A DNA stretch of 64,000 nt, from NCBI RefSeq assembly GCF_958298935.1, contig NC_084942.1:16623501-16687500 (forward strand), given 5' to 3'. Below are positions 12,081 through 22,825 of the stretch, one piece after another. The first letter of the stretch is position 1. Each line of letters opens with the position of its first letter. The notes under the pieces are model-generated. The model did not search any database, was not told the origin of the DNA, and was given only the letters and a program-made list of their open reading frames with translations. The position numbers were made by a program, and so were the translations under genes. This DNA is from Phragmites australis (Eukaryota > Streptophyta > Magnoliopsida > Poales > Poaceae).

Positions 12081-12699
12081 ACACGTATTCAGGTTCAGTC
12101 CTCCTCTAACCGTTGGCTGACGGCCGGAGCATCCACCACGGCAAGCCGCCGCTCGCCGCTCGCCAGTCCTACCTCGTTGGAGTCAGGGGCACTGCGGTTT
12201 ACCGGCCAGCTCTCAGAGTTTCAGTTGAGGGAACTGAACGAACAAATAACGTGCCAAGCAATTGAGAGAGTGGGTGGATGGATGGATGCTCACCGGATGT
12301 TCAGGTTTGGAATGGAGGCTTCTGCAGTAGATGAAGCTGTGCAGGGGGATGCCTCCAGTTCAGCCTACTCCTTCTCACATGAACACGGCAGAACACCAGT
12401 TAAGTTACAATGAGCTCAACTCCATGAGTCATACATTGTGAGGTAACTGAGAATCATCAGCTCCAACTCGATCCAAGTAGGGAAATGTCGTGCGATGGAC
12501 TACTTCAAACATGCCGCGTAAACGCGACAGAAATTAAAATGCATCACTTCACTTTCAGAAGTACATGTGGGGATTGCAGTTCATAATAGACTACGGAAAA
12601 CTGTGCGCACCGTAGTTGCCCAAATGCATCATTGCGCTACCAGAATATAAGCTTACTTTTTGTTGCATAGGTAATTGAGAAGATTTACCTTCTTCAGAG

Positions 12700-13449
12700 T
12701 CAGGTGTTACCTGAACACTCATATTTTTTTTTTATCAAATCGGACACCATAAATCCGAGTCGGATTTCGACAACTATGTTAGATTCTAAGTTGTATTTCG
12801 TGTGTCCAATTTTTCTTTATAGAAGCGGACATCTGAATTCGAATTGAATTCTAACATATGTGTCCGACACTCTAGACAGTGCGATCAGCAACCATTCATG
12901 CAACAAAGGGATTTGAAGAGAACCTAAATCCGTTTGAAATGGAGCCGCTATCCTATCCTCCAACGAATCCGACCCCAAATCCGTTTGGAGGAAGATAGAG
13001 GAGAGGGGGGGGGGGTAGATGGAGAGAGAGGGGCCGGAGGCCCTATTGCCCTAGCGGCTCCCCGAGGCGTAGAGGAGCCGGATGGCGACGCTCGCTGCTG
13101 CCTACCTCTATGTCGGCCGCCGCTCTGGATAGGGAGGAAGGAGCAGGAAGCCGGCCGAAGGCCTTGCCACGCCGAACCATGCTGCCATCCCACCAAGCCG
13201 TGCTGTGCATCCCACCGAGCTCTGCCACCCTTAGCCCTTGATTCATCGGCCAACGTCCGAGATTGATAGAAGGATTTGTTCCTCCCACCAAGATCCGCCT
13301 CGCCCGCTTCTCCTCTCCTGCTTCGGACCTCCTCTGCACAGCCTCGAGGGGCGGCGTGACCATGGCAGGGCCTCCAGTCCTTTCATCTCTCTATGCGCCT
13401 CCACTGTCTGCGGCAGCAAGCTCCTGCCCACTGCTCCCCCTTGCGCCCC
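12700..13449. other. GC-rich unidentified segment
   Basis: From about 12930 to 13450 the DNA becomes GC-rich with ORFs on both strands in several frames, as in a grass 5' exon or 5' UTR. The CACTA element at 13450-14553 separates it from similar sequence at 14554-14900, where an intron-like GTAAAATAC...CTACAG precedes VDGAKFADAVF. I do not recognise a family. It lies between the exon 6 remnant and exon 5 of the MADS pseudogene, so it was probably brought there by a transposon. Confidence 0.35.
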
Positions 13450-14553
13450 CAGTTACGTGAAAAAAGCTCAAAAGTGACAGGTCATAATCGTCATGGGTGA
13501 TGGGTGTCGCACTCGTCACTCCGAATACGTCACTGATGACTAGTCATAAGTGACGGGTAAAGATCCGTCACCAATAAGATCATTGGTGACGGGTCGAAAC
13601 TTGATCCGTCACTTATTAAGGTCATAAATGACGGGTCATAATTGTGACCCATCACTTATTATAAGTCATAAGTGACAGGTCAGAGTTACGACCCGTCACT
13701 TATGATTGATTTACGTTTTTCGCGTTTTTTGATTAAAAAAAGGTCAAAAAAATATTTTTTTCACCTGAGCCATCTCAACACATGCCTATCACCACTGGCC
13801 ACGGGTCACTTCTATTTTTTAGCACTATTTTCAGTCTTTGCGTCAAGCGGGAATCGAACACGCCACCTCCCCTCGCGCACACGTGTTACCACCTCAGCTA
13901 TTGCGTGTTTGTGATGAACATCGGATACTTTATCCTTTTACCTTCTTTGCCGAAGGTCATAAGTGACGAGTCGTAATTTTGACGCGTCACTAATGACTGA
14001 TTTTTTTTATTTTACATATAAAATTTGTATTAATATTTACATATAAAATATTTACATATAAAATTTGATAGGTAACTGGTTATAATTTACCTATAAAATT
14101 GTATTAATATTTTATGAATTTCTGAATATCTCATGCAAACGATCGCATGAAAAATAAAAAATATTAGTGAACTAAGTATCTATGACTATTATCATTAGTG
14201 ACGGATCACAATATGACCCGTCACTGATGTCAGGTCATAAGTGACAGTTCACAATTTGACCCGTCACTTATGAGTGCCCAAGGTGACCGTCACTTATTAT
14301 TTATCATAAGTGATGGATCACCTTATGCCAGTCATAAATGACGAGTCAAATTGTGACTCGTCACTTATTATTTGTCATCAGTAACGGGTCACCTTGTACC
14401 ACTCATAAGTGACGGGTCAAATTATGACCCGTCACTTATGACCTGATATAGGTGACATGTCATGTTACGATCTGTCACTATTATTATAAGTGACGGGTTA
14501 TATTACGACTCGTCACTAATTTCGTGTCTCCTTTATCTATTTTTCACGTAGTG
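13450..14553. mobile_element. Non-autonomous CACTA element with GTGACGGGTC arrays
   Basis: The right end is TTTTTCACGTAGTG (complement CACTACGTGAAAAA). The left end is a worn form, CAGTTACGTGAAAAAA. Both subterminal regions carry many copies of ATAAGTGACGGGTC and GACCCGTCACTTAT, typical of CACTA subterminal transposase-binding arrays. The 3-bp flanks are CCC and TCC, one mismatch from a target duplication. No transposase gene is inside. The same interior block (GATACTTTATCCTTTTACCTTCTTTGCC) occurs in the element at 40429-41480 and in reverse at 43414-45042. Confidence 0.7.
13841..13908 (-). other. tRNA-like sequence inside a CACTA element
   Basis: On the minus strand TAGCTGAGGTGG (complement of 13889-13900) matches a pol III A box and TGTTCGATTCC (complement of 13850-13860) a B box, 28 bp apart between boxes. 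A partial T-stem can be drawn. The acceptor stem does not pair well, so this is a tRNA-derived relic rather than a working tRNA gene. Confidence 0.5.
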
Positions 14554-15686
14554 TCCATCCATGACGGCGGCGGCATAGGAGGGCAGCAGGGCATCAGCCC
14601 CTTCCCAATTTGCGTCTCCCTCAACTGATCGAGACCCCCTCTTTTTTGATCGAAATCGAAACCAAATAGAGATAGGATTGGTTGGGGATTGATTCGTATA
14701 GAGATAAAATGGGGGTTTGGTTTTGATTTACTTAGAGATAGGGGAAGAAGCAGCTCACAGTGATCATATCTCCGGATTTTTGTTCTTGTGATTTGTTAGG
14801 TATTGTCGAGGTAAAATACTTTTTCTTTGTGAAATGAATAAATATCTGGTTGTGCCTCTACAGGTTGATGGTGCCAAATTTGCTGATGCAGTTTTTTGAA
14901 GATGTGAAGGCCATATTCGCATAACTGAATCAATTCAAGTGGTTCCTTGGTCTTTTCTGTGGTAAGCAACCACCGTGAGCTGCTTCAGCCTTCGTCATTA
15001 TATTGTTTCTCTCAATTGAATTGGCAGATTGGCTGGATACCCTATTGTCAGGTTGCTTTGGGACGCAAGAGAAAAGAAGCTGATTGTACAAATGTAAAGT
15101 AAATGGTTGAATGCAATGTGTATGTCTGGTGTGTTGTGGTCATTCAGTTTGTGGCTTTGTGCAGCACTGCTAGTGTAGATTTCTAGCAAAGCCTTGTCCA
15201 CAGCTTCTAGTGTAGCATTACTGTGAATGAGAGTGAGTGTCTATAGAGTTATGCATAATTAGAATTATGTATAACTAGAATTGAACATTTTTATCTGTGC
15301 TGTGAAATTTCAGTCACCTAGAATGAAACTTATTTTTGTTTCGTTCTCTAGTTCAAAACAATGAGCAGATACTTATATAGAACCGTAAAATTTAGCTATT
15401 GAAAAAATAGTTGTTGGAAATCCAGCTGTTGAATATAAAATGGTTAGATCTATTTGGTAGTTATAAAATATTAATAAAATATAGGTGAGTGGAGAATAGA
15501 GTGCTAAATTTAGGGAGTGGGTTGGAGCACATTGAGAAATAGGGAGAGAATCATGATACGGAGCTCCTTATGTGGAAATAGAGAGACAAATTTAGGAAGT
15601 GAGTTAGAGATGTTCTAAGCATAACAGAATTTGAAGAATCAAAGTGGTTTAACATTTCATTTAAAAAAACATGTTATAGCATTTGC
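14554..15686. other. Unidentified fragment and AT-rich intron-like DNA
   Basis: The first 350 bp continue the GC-rich unidentified segment split by the CACTA element. The remainder resembles intron sequence. Around 15640-15690 homology with intron 5 and exon 5 of the intact MADS gene returns. I find no convincing ORF. Confidence 0.35.
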
Positions 15687-17237
15687 CTTCTTTCGGAACT
15701 CCCCGATGAATTGAGCAAGACATGGTCCTGAAAGTGAGATCAAAGAGGCATTGAGAACACTGAAATGATCATCAAGAAAACATTGTTGCTGCTTATTACG
15801 CCCACCATTTTCTTTATTTGCCATCTACTGTCAAAATTTCAAAGGTCTGACCATTAATATGATTAAAACTGTCAAGATTGTCTCTATGGAAATTATATAA
15901 TTAGATTGTCTTTGAAAAATTAATAGTTACATAGAAGTATAATTTTATTAGTACACAATGATAGTGATCAAAGTTAGTCTCAAAAGCCGCAAAAATTAAG
16001 TAATGTAAGTAAAAAAATCGGATGGATCCAGTAGTAGTCATATGATTGTACCTTCCAGGATCTGATGTTCCTCAGAGCGCTGTCTATCTGGTGCTCAAGT
16101 TACTGCACCTGTCTCAGTGTCAGGGAGTCCAGTTGCTCCCCCATAAGATTCCTGAGCCATGGATATGAAAAATATGAGTATGAGGGCACTATCTATCAGC
16201 TATGGGTCATCTCAAGTAAACAGAAGATTCTTTTGGAAGTAAAATTTAAAAATCTATAACTATTTTAAAACATGTTGTAAAAAACTATAACTTCTGGTGC
16301 TTATTTTAAAAATCTGCAACTATTTTAACGCATGTTGTGGTCTACGGTGAGAAAGTTACAGTTTTTTTTGCAACATATCATATAAGATGATAGATGAGCT
16401 CATGGTAAGAAAATTATAGTTTTTTTAACATGTGTCAAAATAATTGTATATTTTTGAAATATGCATAAGAAATTGTAGTTTTCTGTAACATATATCAAAA
16501 TAGTTGTAGGTTTTTAAAATTTACTCTTCTTTTGGAAAATGCACATATACTTTTTAAAGGGTGTTTGGTTTGAACTTTGAAGCACATAGATGCCAAAGTT
16601 TCGATGAAATACTTTTTGGTTAATAATTTTTTAATTTTGTTACCTTTGGCTCTTCTGTAGAGCTTCAATCCTGACCTCAACTTGATGATGTCGTAGCTCA
16701 TGTTCCCATGTAAATTATACTAACTCAGAGTCATCAGTAAGATCAAGAGCACACGAACGGTATTATTATTTGAGATCTATAGTGATTGTGGTATCAGAGA
16801 ATTATTCTTCCAATATATTCTCCCTTCTTACCTGCAGTTCAGTTTGTTCTCCCAGCACACACCTCAACCTTCACATAACAAATACCCCTCATATTGGTCA
16901 AGGATTCGCTCCATGCTGTTAAAAAATAACAGAAAAATAAATTTTTACAAGAACATATATATCTGCAAATTAAATTGAATATGTGAAAAAGGCATGAAAG
17001 CAATATGAGTAAATTACGAAAACATACAACTATTTTGACATATACTATAGAAAACTACAATCTCTAGTACCCATTTAAAAAGCCTACAACTATTTTAACA
17101 TACGTTGTAAAACTATAGCTTTCTTATTGTGAATCTACCTATCATCCTCTATGACATATAATAGAAGATTACTGTGAGACCAACTGTCATCCTCTATAAC
17201 AAGTGGATCCATAGTGAGAAAGTTATAGTTTTTTTTA

Positions 17238-18067
17238 GGGATAAATGCAAAAACCCCCCCAAAAGTCACTTGGATTTTGACTTTCCCCCCCAAAAGTTGT
17301 TTTGTTGCAAAAAACCCCCAAAGGTTTGATTTTGTTGCAAAAACACCCCTAAAAATTCAAATTTTTTTAAAACAAATCACAAAAAATTCTAAAAAAAACT
17401 AGAGACAATTATAAGACCTTTTGTGAAATTTGTTTTCAAAAATAATATCCTTTGCATCATATTTCATAGAGAGTAAGTTTGAAAAAAAAGAAAAACGTGC
17501 AACTCATTTATTAATTCGAGTTAAATGCATAGTTAATTATTTACTAATCCAAAAATCATGAAACAAAATTTTTTAGTCTTCTTACATGATCCTCTATCTT
17601 GTAAAAATACATGAAATCTTGAAATAGTTATTGTAACGTGCAGGATTCAGTAAATGGGTTGCAGATAGATTAATTCATAACTAATCCATAACACCCCCAA
17701 AATTAGTGAAACCACTTTTATTAGTTTACTTAAACAATTATTTGTGTAGGAAAAATAATGGTAGACATGACAAAGTTAAAATAACATGAGTTAATAAATG
17801 AGCTGCACATTTTTCTTTTTTTTCCAAACTTCCTCTCCATGAAATATGATGCAAAGGATATTATTTTTGAAAACAAATTTCACAGAAGGTCTTAGAATTG
17901 TCTCTAGTTTTTTTTAGAATTTTTTTAATGATTTTTTTATTTTTTTGAATTTTTAGGGGGTTTTTTCAACAAAGTCAAACTTTTGGGGGGCTTTTTGCAA
18001 CAAAACAACTTTTGGGGGGGAAAGTCAAAATCCAAGTGACTTTTGGGGGGGTTTTTGCAGTTTTCCC
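17238..18067. mobile_element. MULE-type MITE with long terminal inverted repeats
   Basis: Terminal inverted repeats of about 280 bp begin GGGATAAATGCAAAAACC and end GGTTTTTGCAGTTTTCCC after complementing. They include matching C7 and G7 runs, CTTGGATTTTGACTTTCCCC and the TTTGCATCATATTTCAT segment. The flanks are TTTTTTTTA at 17229-17237 and again at 18068-18076, a 9-bp target duplication as made by Mutator-like transposases. There is no ORF of note. It sits in intron 1 of the MADS pseudogene and is absent from intron 1 of the intact copy. Confidence 0.85.
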
Positions 18068-18169
18068 TTTTTTTTAATATGTATCAAAATAGTTATAAGT
18101 TTTTAAAATGAGCACTAGAAATTATAGTTTTTTTCAACATGTGTTGAAATAGTTGTAGATTTTTTAAAT

Positions 18170-19543
18170 TTACTCAAACAATATATATCATATCATCTGC
18201 ATGCTTCAATACCACTGGCCCATATATCCATACAGAGAAGAACATGGATGCGATTGAACGTAAGGGTACAAGTCAATCACAACTCCAAGGAATCGTTGAA
18301 TGATCCATCTATATATGTATTTCGTTTTAGACAGTTTTTATTTTTCAATTTAGTACATCTTGTTCATTCAATGTAGATCATTAAGCACGATAAGCAGTTC
18401 TGAAGCAGTAGTGGGATGCATGGATTAAAATTTCAGCAAAATTTCGTGCGTTTTGGAGGAGAATGGAATATTTAATTTCTAAATTTTCTTTCACTTATAT
18501 GTAAGACCCACAAAGTAGATAATGAAAAAAAACCAAAATTTTTATCTTTTCGCCTATGAATGAAAAAGGTTATAAAACAGAATTGAAATTCATGTGGGAT
18601 GTCCTTCCAGTTCCAAATTAAAGAGATGTCCAACTCAAGAATTTAACGCAGTCCGTGCCCTTGTTATTTGCTTTTCTACAACAAAAATAGTTAACTTGAT
18701 TTTTGTTACAAACACAGTGTTGTCAGTTGTCACCGACTCACCGTTCATTTAGACCAAGCAGTGAGCAAGCATAGAAATAAAGTTCGTCTTGTCACCTGAA
18801 AAGCAAAACATTTCTCTGCTTCGAAAATACAAACACCTTACAATCCAAAATGCCACCATGTAGGTACTTCGAGAACTTGTACAAATCACTGCTTCAAAAT
18901 TCAAATAACTTGCTACCTCGTACAAACACATGAAAAGTTCTTGTAGAAGCACTGAAGAAGAAGCAGAAAGGATCCAGTAATCCATGCACGACCACTGGAA
19001 GTCAAGAAACTTCATCTACTTCCTCAAAAATAGAAGAAAGTTCATCTACTTTCCTCAAAAATAGAAGAAAGTACATCTACCACCACTACTGGGCAACACT
19101 GTGACAGCCTCACGGGACACATTTTTCTCCGAGGAAAGGATTCTCTGTGTCGGTTGGTTCATACGTACGTGCCTCCACTGTGCACACTGCTAACACTATA
19201 AAAACACTTTTCCAATAGGTTTGAAGTGACGAGTCGCTTGGTTTACATGAGTATCACAGTGGGCTGTGATAATCAGTCGTTTGGTTCCAGTAGGTTTTTT
19301 GACAGACCTCTTTGTAGTATTGTGACCACTGCAGAGACAGCAACACTAGCAGTACCATGCATGGTGTACAGTACCGTGCTATAGCAGGAACAGGAGTGTA
19401 CTATAAAGTTCCATATATAGTTCATACTAGGGGCATCCTCCATGGTCTATGTACCTGTTAGATATATGAGTTTTGACCTATTTTATTTTAAGAAAAATTC
19501 TTAATAATTCTTAAGAACTTATTAAGAAAATAATGGCGGTGAC
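18170..19543. other. Relics of MADS intron 1
   Basis: About 18170-18400 aligns with 46990-47160 in intron 1 of the intact MADS gene (ATCATCTGCATGC, AGAACATGGATG, TCCATCTATATATGTATTTC). About 19310-19440 aligns with 47583-47710 and also with 27601-27750, around GAGCAGGAACAG and GCGTCCTCCATTGG. The minus-strand ORF at 18749-19015 between them has no recognised domain. The rest is AT-rich. Confidence 0.6.
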
Positions 19544-20030
19544 CACTACGTAAGAAATCATCAAAGAAGACACGTTATTAGTGACGACTCCTCAGTACGC
19601 GTCACTGATACACTATTAGTGACGAGTCCAGTAATGACCCGTCGCTAACGCGTGGTCCGGGTTGGGACCTGGCCAAGACCCGTCCCTAACGAGAAGTCAT
19701 TAGTAACAACGAGGGAACGATCTATCACTAAAGATATTAGTAATGAGTTACCTCAAAACCCGTTACTAATAATGTAGTCATTAGTGATGGATAGAGACAA
19801 CATACGTCACTAAAATGTAGCCTCTTTATTAGTGACAGGTTGTTCGAAGACCCGTCACTAATGTGCTGAGGACACTGATCACTAATTAATGGCTCACTAC
19901 TCACTCTCACGTGCCCTTAACCACTTTACTCTGCTCACTCTCGCCCTAGCCATGGACAACTCCGATGCCATCACCATCTACGGCCACTACAGGGTCTCCA
20001 TCACCACCACAACCTCCGCTTACCCCTCCC

Positions 20031-20318
20031 ATGCCGCCTTCGTTCGACGAAGAGGTAGAGGTGGTGCTGAAGTTGTCAGACGATGGGATGGTTTTCTGCC
20101 AGCTCTGGCAGATCAGAGGTCTTTGATCTTGACTGAGAGACTTCCTTGACGAGCTGGCTCTGAAGAGGTGGCGCTTGGAGGAGGAGGAGGCGACGGAGGA
20201 GGAGGATGAGGAGGAGCAGGAGGAGGAGGAGCTAGAGGAGAATGACAACGACAAGTGGGATGTGTGAGAAGACTTCAAGAACGAGGACGACGACATGGTC
20301 CTTGACGATGACTTCTAG
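20031..20318 (+). pseudogene. Acidic-repeat ORF of a CACTA element
   Basis: Two frames joined by a shift near 20120 read MPPSFDEEVEVVLKLSDDG and then LRDFLDELALKRWRLEEEE, followed by a long Glu/Asp-rich run ending in DDDMVLDDDF and a TAG at 20316-20318. I know no function. A similarly acidic ORF on the minus strand at 31734-32085 also lies between the repeat arrays of another CACTA element, so this may be a recurrent cargo or structural gene of the family. The other ORFs here (19889-20149 plus, 19946-20296 minus) are overlapping frames. Confidence 0.4.
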
Positions 20319-21094
20319 ACGTCAATGATGTAGGCGCGGCTGGTGACGAAGACAACATGACTTTAGTTAGGGTGTAGGACGTTCTTTTGGGATGTTCTTT
20401 TGTGATTCCACGAAGAGAAGTATTTTGCGCGCGTGCGGCGAGAAGTTGGAAGTAGATAGGGTTATTTTGTTGTATAGTTAGGGTTAAGTACTCTAATTTA
20501 ATTTGATAAGTACTCTAGTTTGTTAAATGCGATATGTTCAATGGGATCAAAGTTCAGTTCTATTGAATGCGATATGTTGAAGTATTGTCTGTTTGTATGC
20601 ATCTGTTCTAAAAGTTGATCTCTTATGGAAATTCCAATTGTCTGGGGGAGATTAGTAGTGACGAGTCACCTCAAAACCTGTCACTAATAATGTAGTCATT
20701 AGTGATAGGTAGATAGGTCACACGTTCCTAAATATGGCCTCATCATTAGTGATGGGTTGTGATGAGACCTATCACTAATGTGAAAGTCATTAGTGATGGG
20801 TTGAAGTTGTCAACCAACACTAATGTGCTGTTATTGCACTGGTCGAGATGACCTCCCGACTAGCATCATTATTGACGGGTTCCTTATCACCAGTCACTAA
20901 TGTGAAAGTCATTAGTGACAGGTGTCCTTATTACCCGTTACTAATGAGTGATGTTTACTGTTATTTTCTGCATTGAGCAACATGACCAGACAATGTTTGT
21001 CCACCAGCTTCTTAGCAAAGGAGCGATTTTTTGGTGATTCTGTTGAGGACCAATCAAATCTTGGTGATTTGAAGCTGAGATTCTCCCTTGGCCT

Positions 21095-21540
21095 TTGAAG
21101 GTTTGCCTCCTCGATGCCTGCAACCCTCGTCCTCATCGCCGTGTGCTCCGGCCCCTCCTCCTCAATCAACACCTTCATGCTGAGGCCCCTGCACCCTCGT
21201 CACCGAGGCCACCCCCCTCCTTCTCCCGGTCATCCTCGAGGTCGCCACTACCTCTCCGCCATCCTCATCCCCTTCCACGACTCTGTCTTCCCTTGCACCC
21301 TAGTCCCCGACTACCCCGACACCGAGGAGCCCACATTGCTATCGCCGAGGACCATCACCCCGACGCTGAGGAGCTTGCCGCCTCCTCCCCGACGCTGAGG
21401 TGCCTACGCTACCATTCTCTGCACCGCCATCGTCCTCATCCATAGAGGTAGGCCTCCCGATGTCCCCTCCTCACCGACGCTAGCCGCCCCTCCTGCCGAT
21501 GCTCGATTGCTCTACTATCCAGGTAACCCTGCTATGCTAT
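21095..21540 (+). other. GC-rich proline/serine-coding fragment
   Basis: This is a GC-rich island inside the CACTA-like element that translates to Pro/Ser/Arg/His-rich sequence in two plus frames. No domain is recognisable. It could be a captured 5' exon of a host gene or part of the element's own leader. Confidence 0.3.
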
Positions 21541-22825
21541 CATGCTGGGTAGTGTTTTTGCCTAGGATGTGCTTAGCTCGATGATGATTGTTAAATTCTG
21601 AGATTAGGCAATTCTTATAGTACTCTACTTTATATCCTTTGCATGTTGCTGTGTTACTCTGGTTGGATTACTGCTGTTGCTAGCACCTATTAATTGGTTT
21701 GGTGATATCTCTGTTATGCTATCAGCCTGGTAAACTCTTGTTTGGTCAATTGTTCATAGAGTCATTTAAGTACAGTTTAGCACGAGCTTTACATTTTCCT
21801 GAATGCTAGTTGGTTTTGTGTTGTACTAGCAGTTTGTTCTCTAAAAAATGGTGGCTATATTTTGAGCAGCATCAATTTTTCAGGATTAGTAACTAGTTGT
21901 ATCGTTGTCTTGCCTAATTGGTGAAGAACTTTTAGACAGTTAGGGAGCAGGGACATTATAAGCCCTAGGGCCAACTGAATTGATAATCAGATAGCAATAG
22001 TTATGCATAATCTCACTGTTTAGATGATATTATACATTTGTAGCTCGATTATTCATAATATGCTTCCATTCAATGAGTGTAAGATCATGTTTATTGACTA
22101 CTTGTGTATTTGTCCTACTGTTATTGTTGGAATATCATTTTTGCTCATATTGTCACATGTTTTACAACAATACAGAAATCCTATTCGCATATTTGTTCAG
22201 TTATTTCTTTACACATGATATTCAATGCTTATATGTGCAAAATATTATTAAATCATTGTAAGGTCCTGCTTATCTGCTAAGTTATCCATTTTTTCTTTAA
22301 TGATGATATTTAGGAAATTAAAACTAACTTTGTAAAAAAATACTAAAAGTGAATTTAGTTTGCATCACCTACGTCTCCTATTCTGAGGTGTTTGATTATA
22401 AATATGACTTAGCAACTCACTATATTTATAAGAAGATGCTCTCGTATTATCCACGTACTTTGGACAGTTTGAGGATATATGGCTCATGTAGTAGGTTTTG
22501 TGCTCTTGTATAGTTGTAGAGAGAATTTCATTGGTGTCTCCCTATTGTTCTCCGGATACACACCCTCTCGGCTCATTATCAAGACATGCATTTGGAAAAC
22601 AATGGGGAGGTGCTGCTGGAATTTTCTCTAGAACCGTACAAGAGTATGGAAACCTACTCGGATCACATATCCTCGAATGGGATTATGACTTATCTTTACC
22701 TATTAGAAATCAGCTAGAATCCATCGTTTTAGATAAGAAATACATCATATTTTCATAAATTCATATAAAAGTGAATATAGTTACTAATACTTATACAATT
22801 AAATCTGCATATTTGTATCTATTAG
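21541..22825. other. AT-rich interior of the CACTA-like element
   Basis: No supported gene. A plus-strand ORF at 22498-22758 has no family features I recognise. The AT-rich character between a GC-rich island and the ORF2 start suggests intron or leader sequence. Confidence 0.3.

Noticed and set aside
13841..13908. Functional tRNA gene
   Set aside because: Promoter boxes fit, but the acceptor stem and anticodon arm do not form a proper cloverleaf by eye.
13465..14540. CRISPR-like array of short repeats
   Set aside because: Units are palindromic, irregularly spaced, alternate in orientation and lie within CACTA ends; the genome is a plant's.
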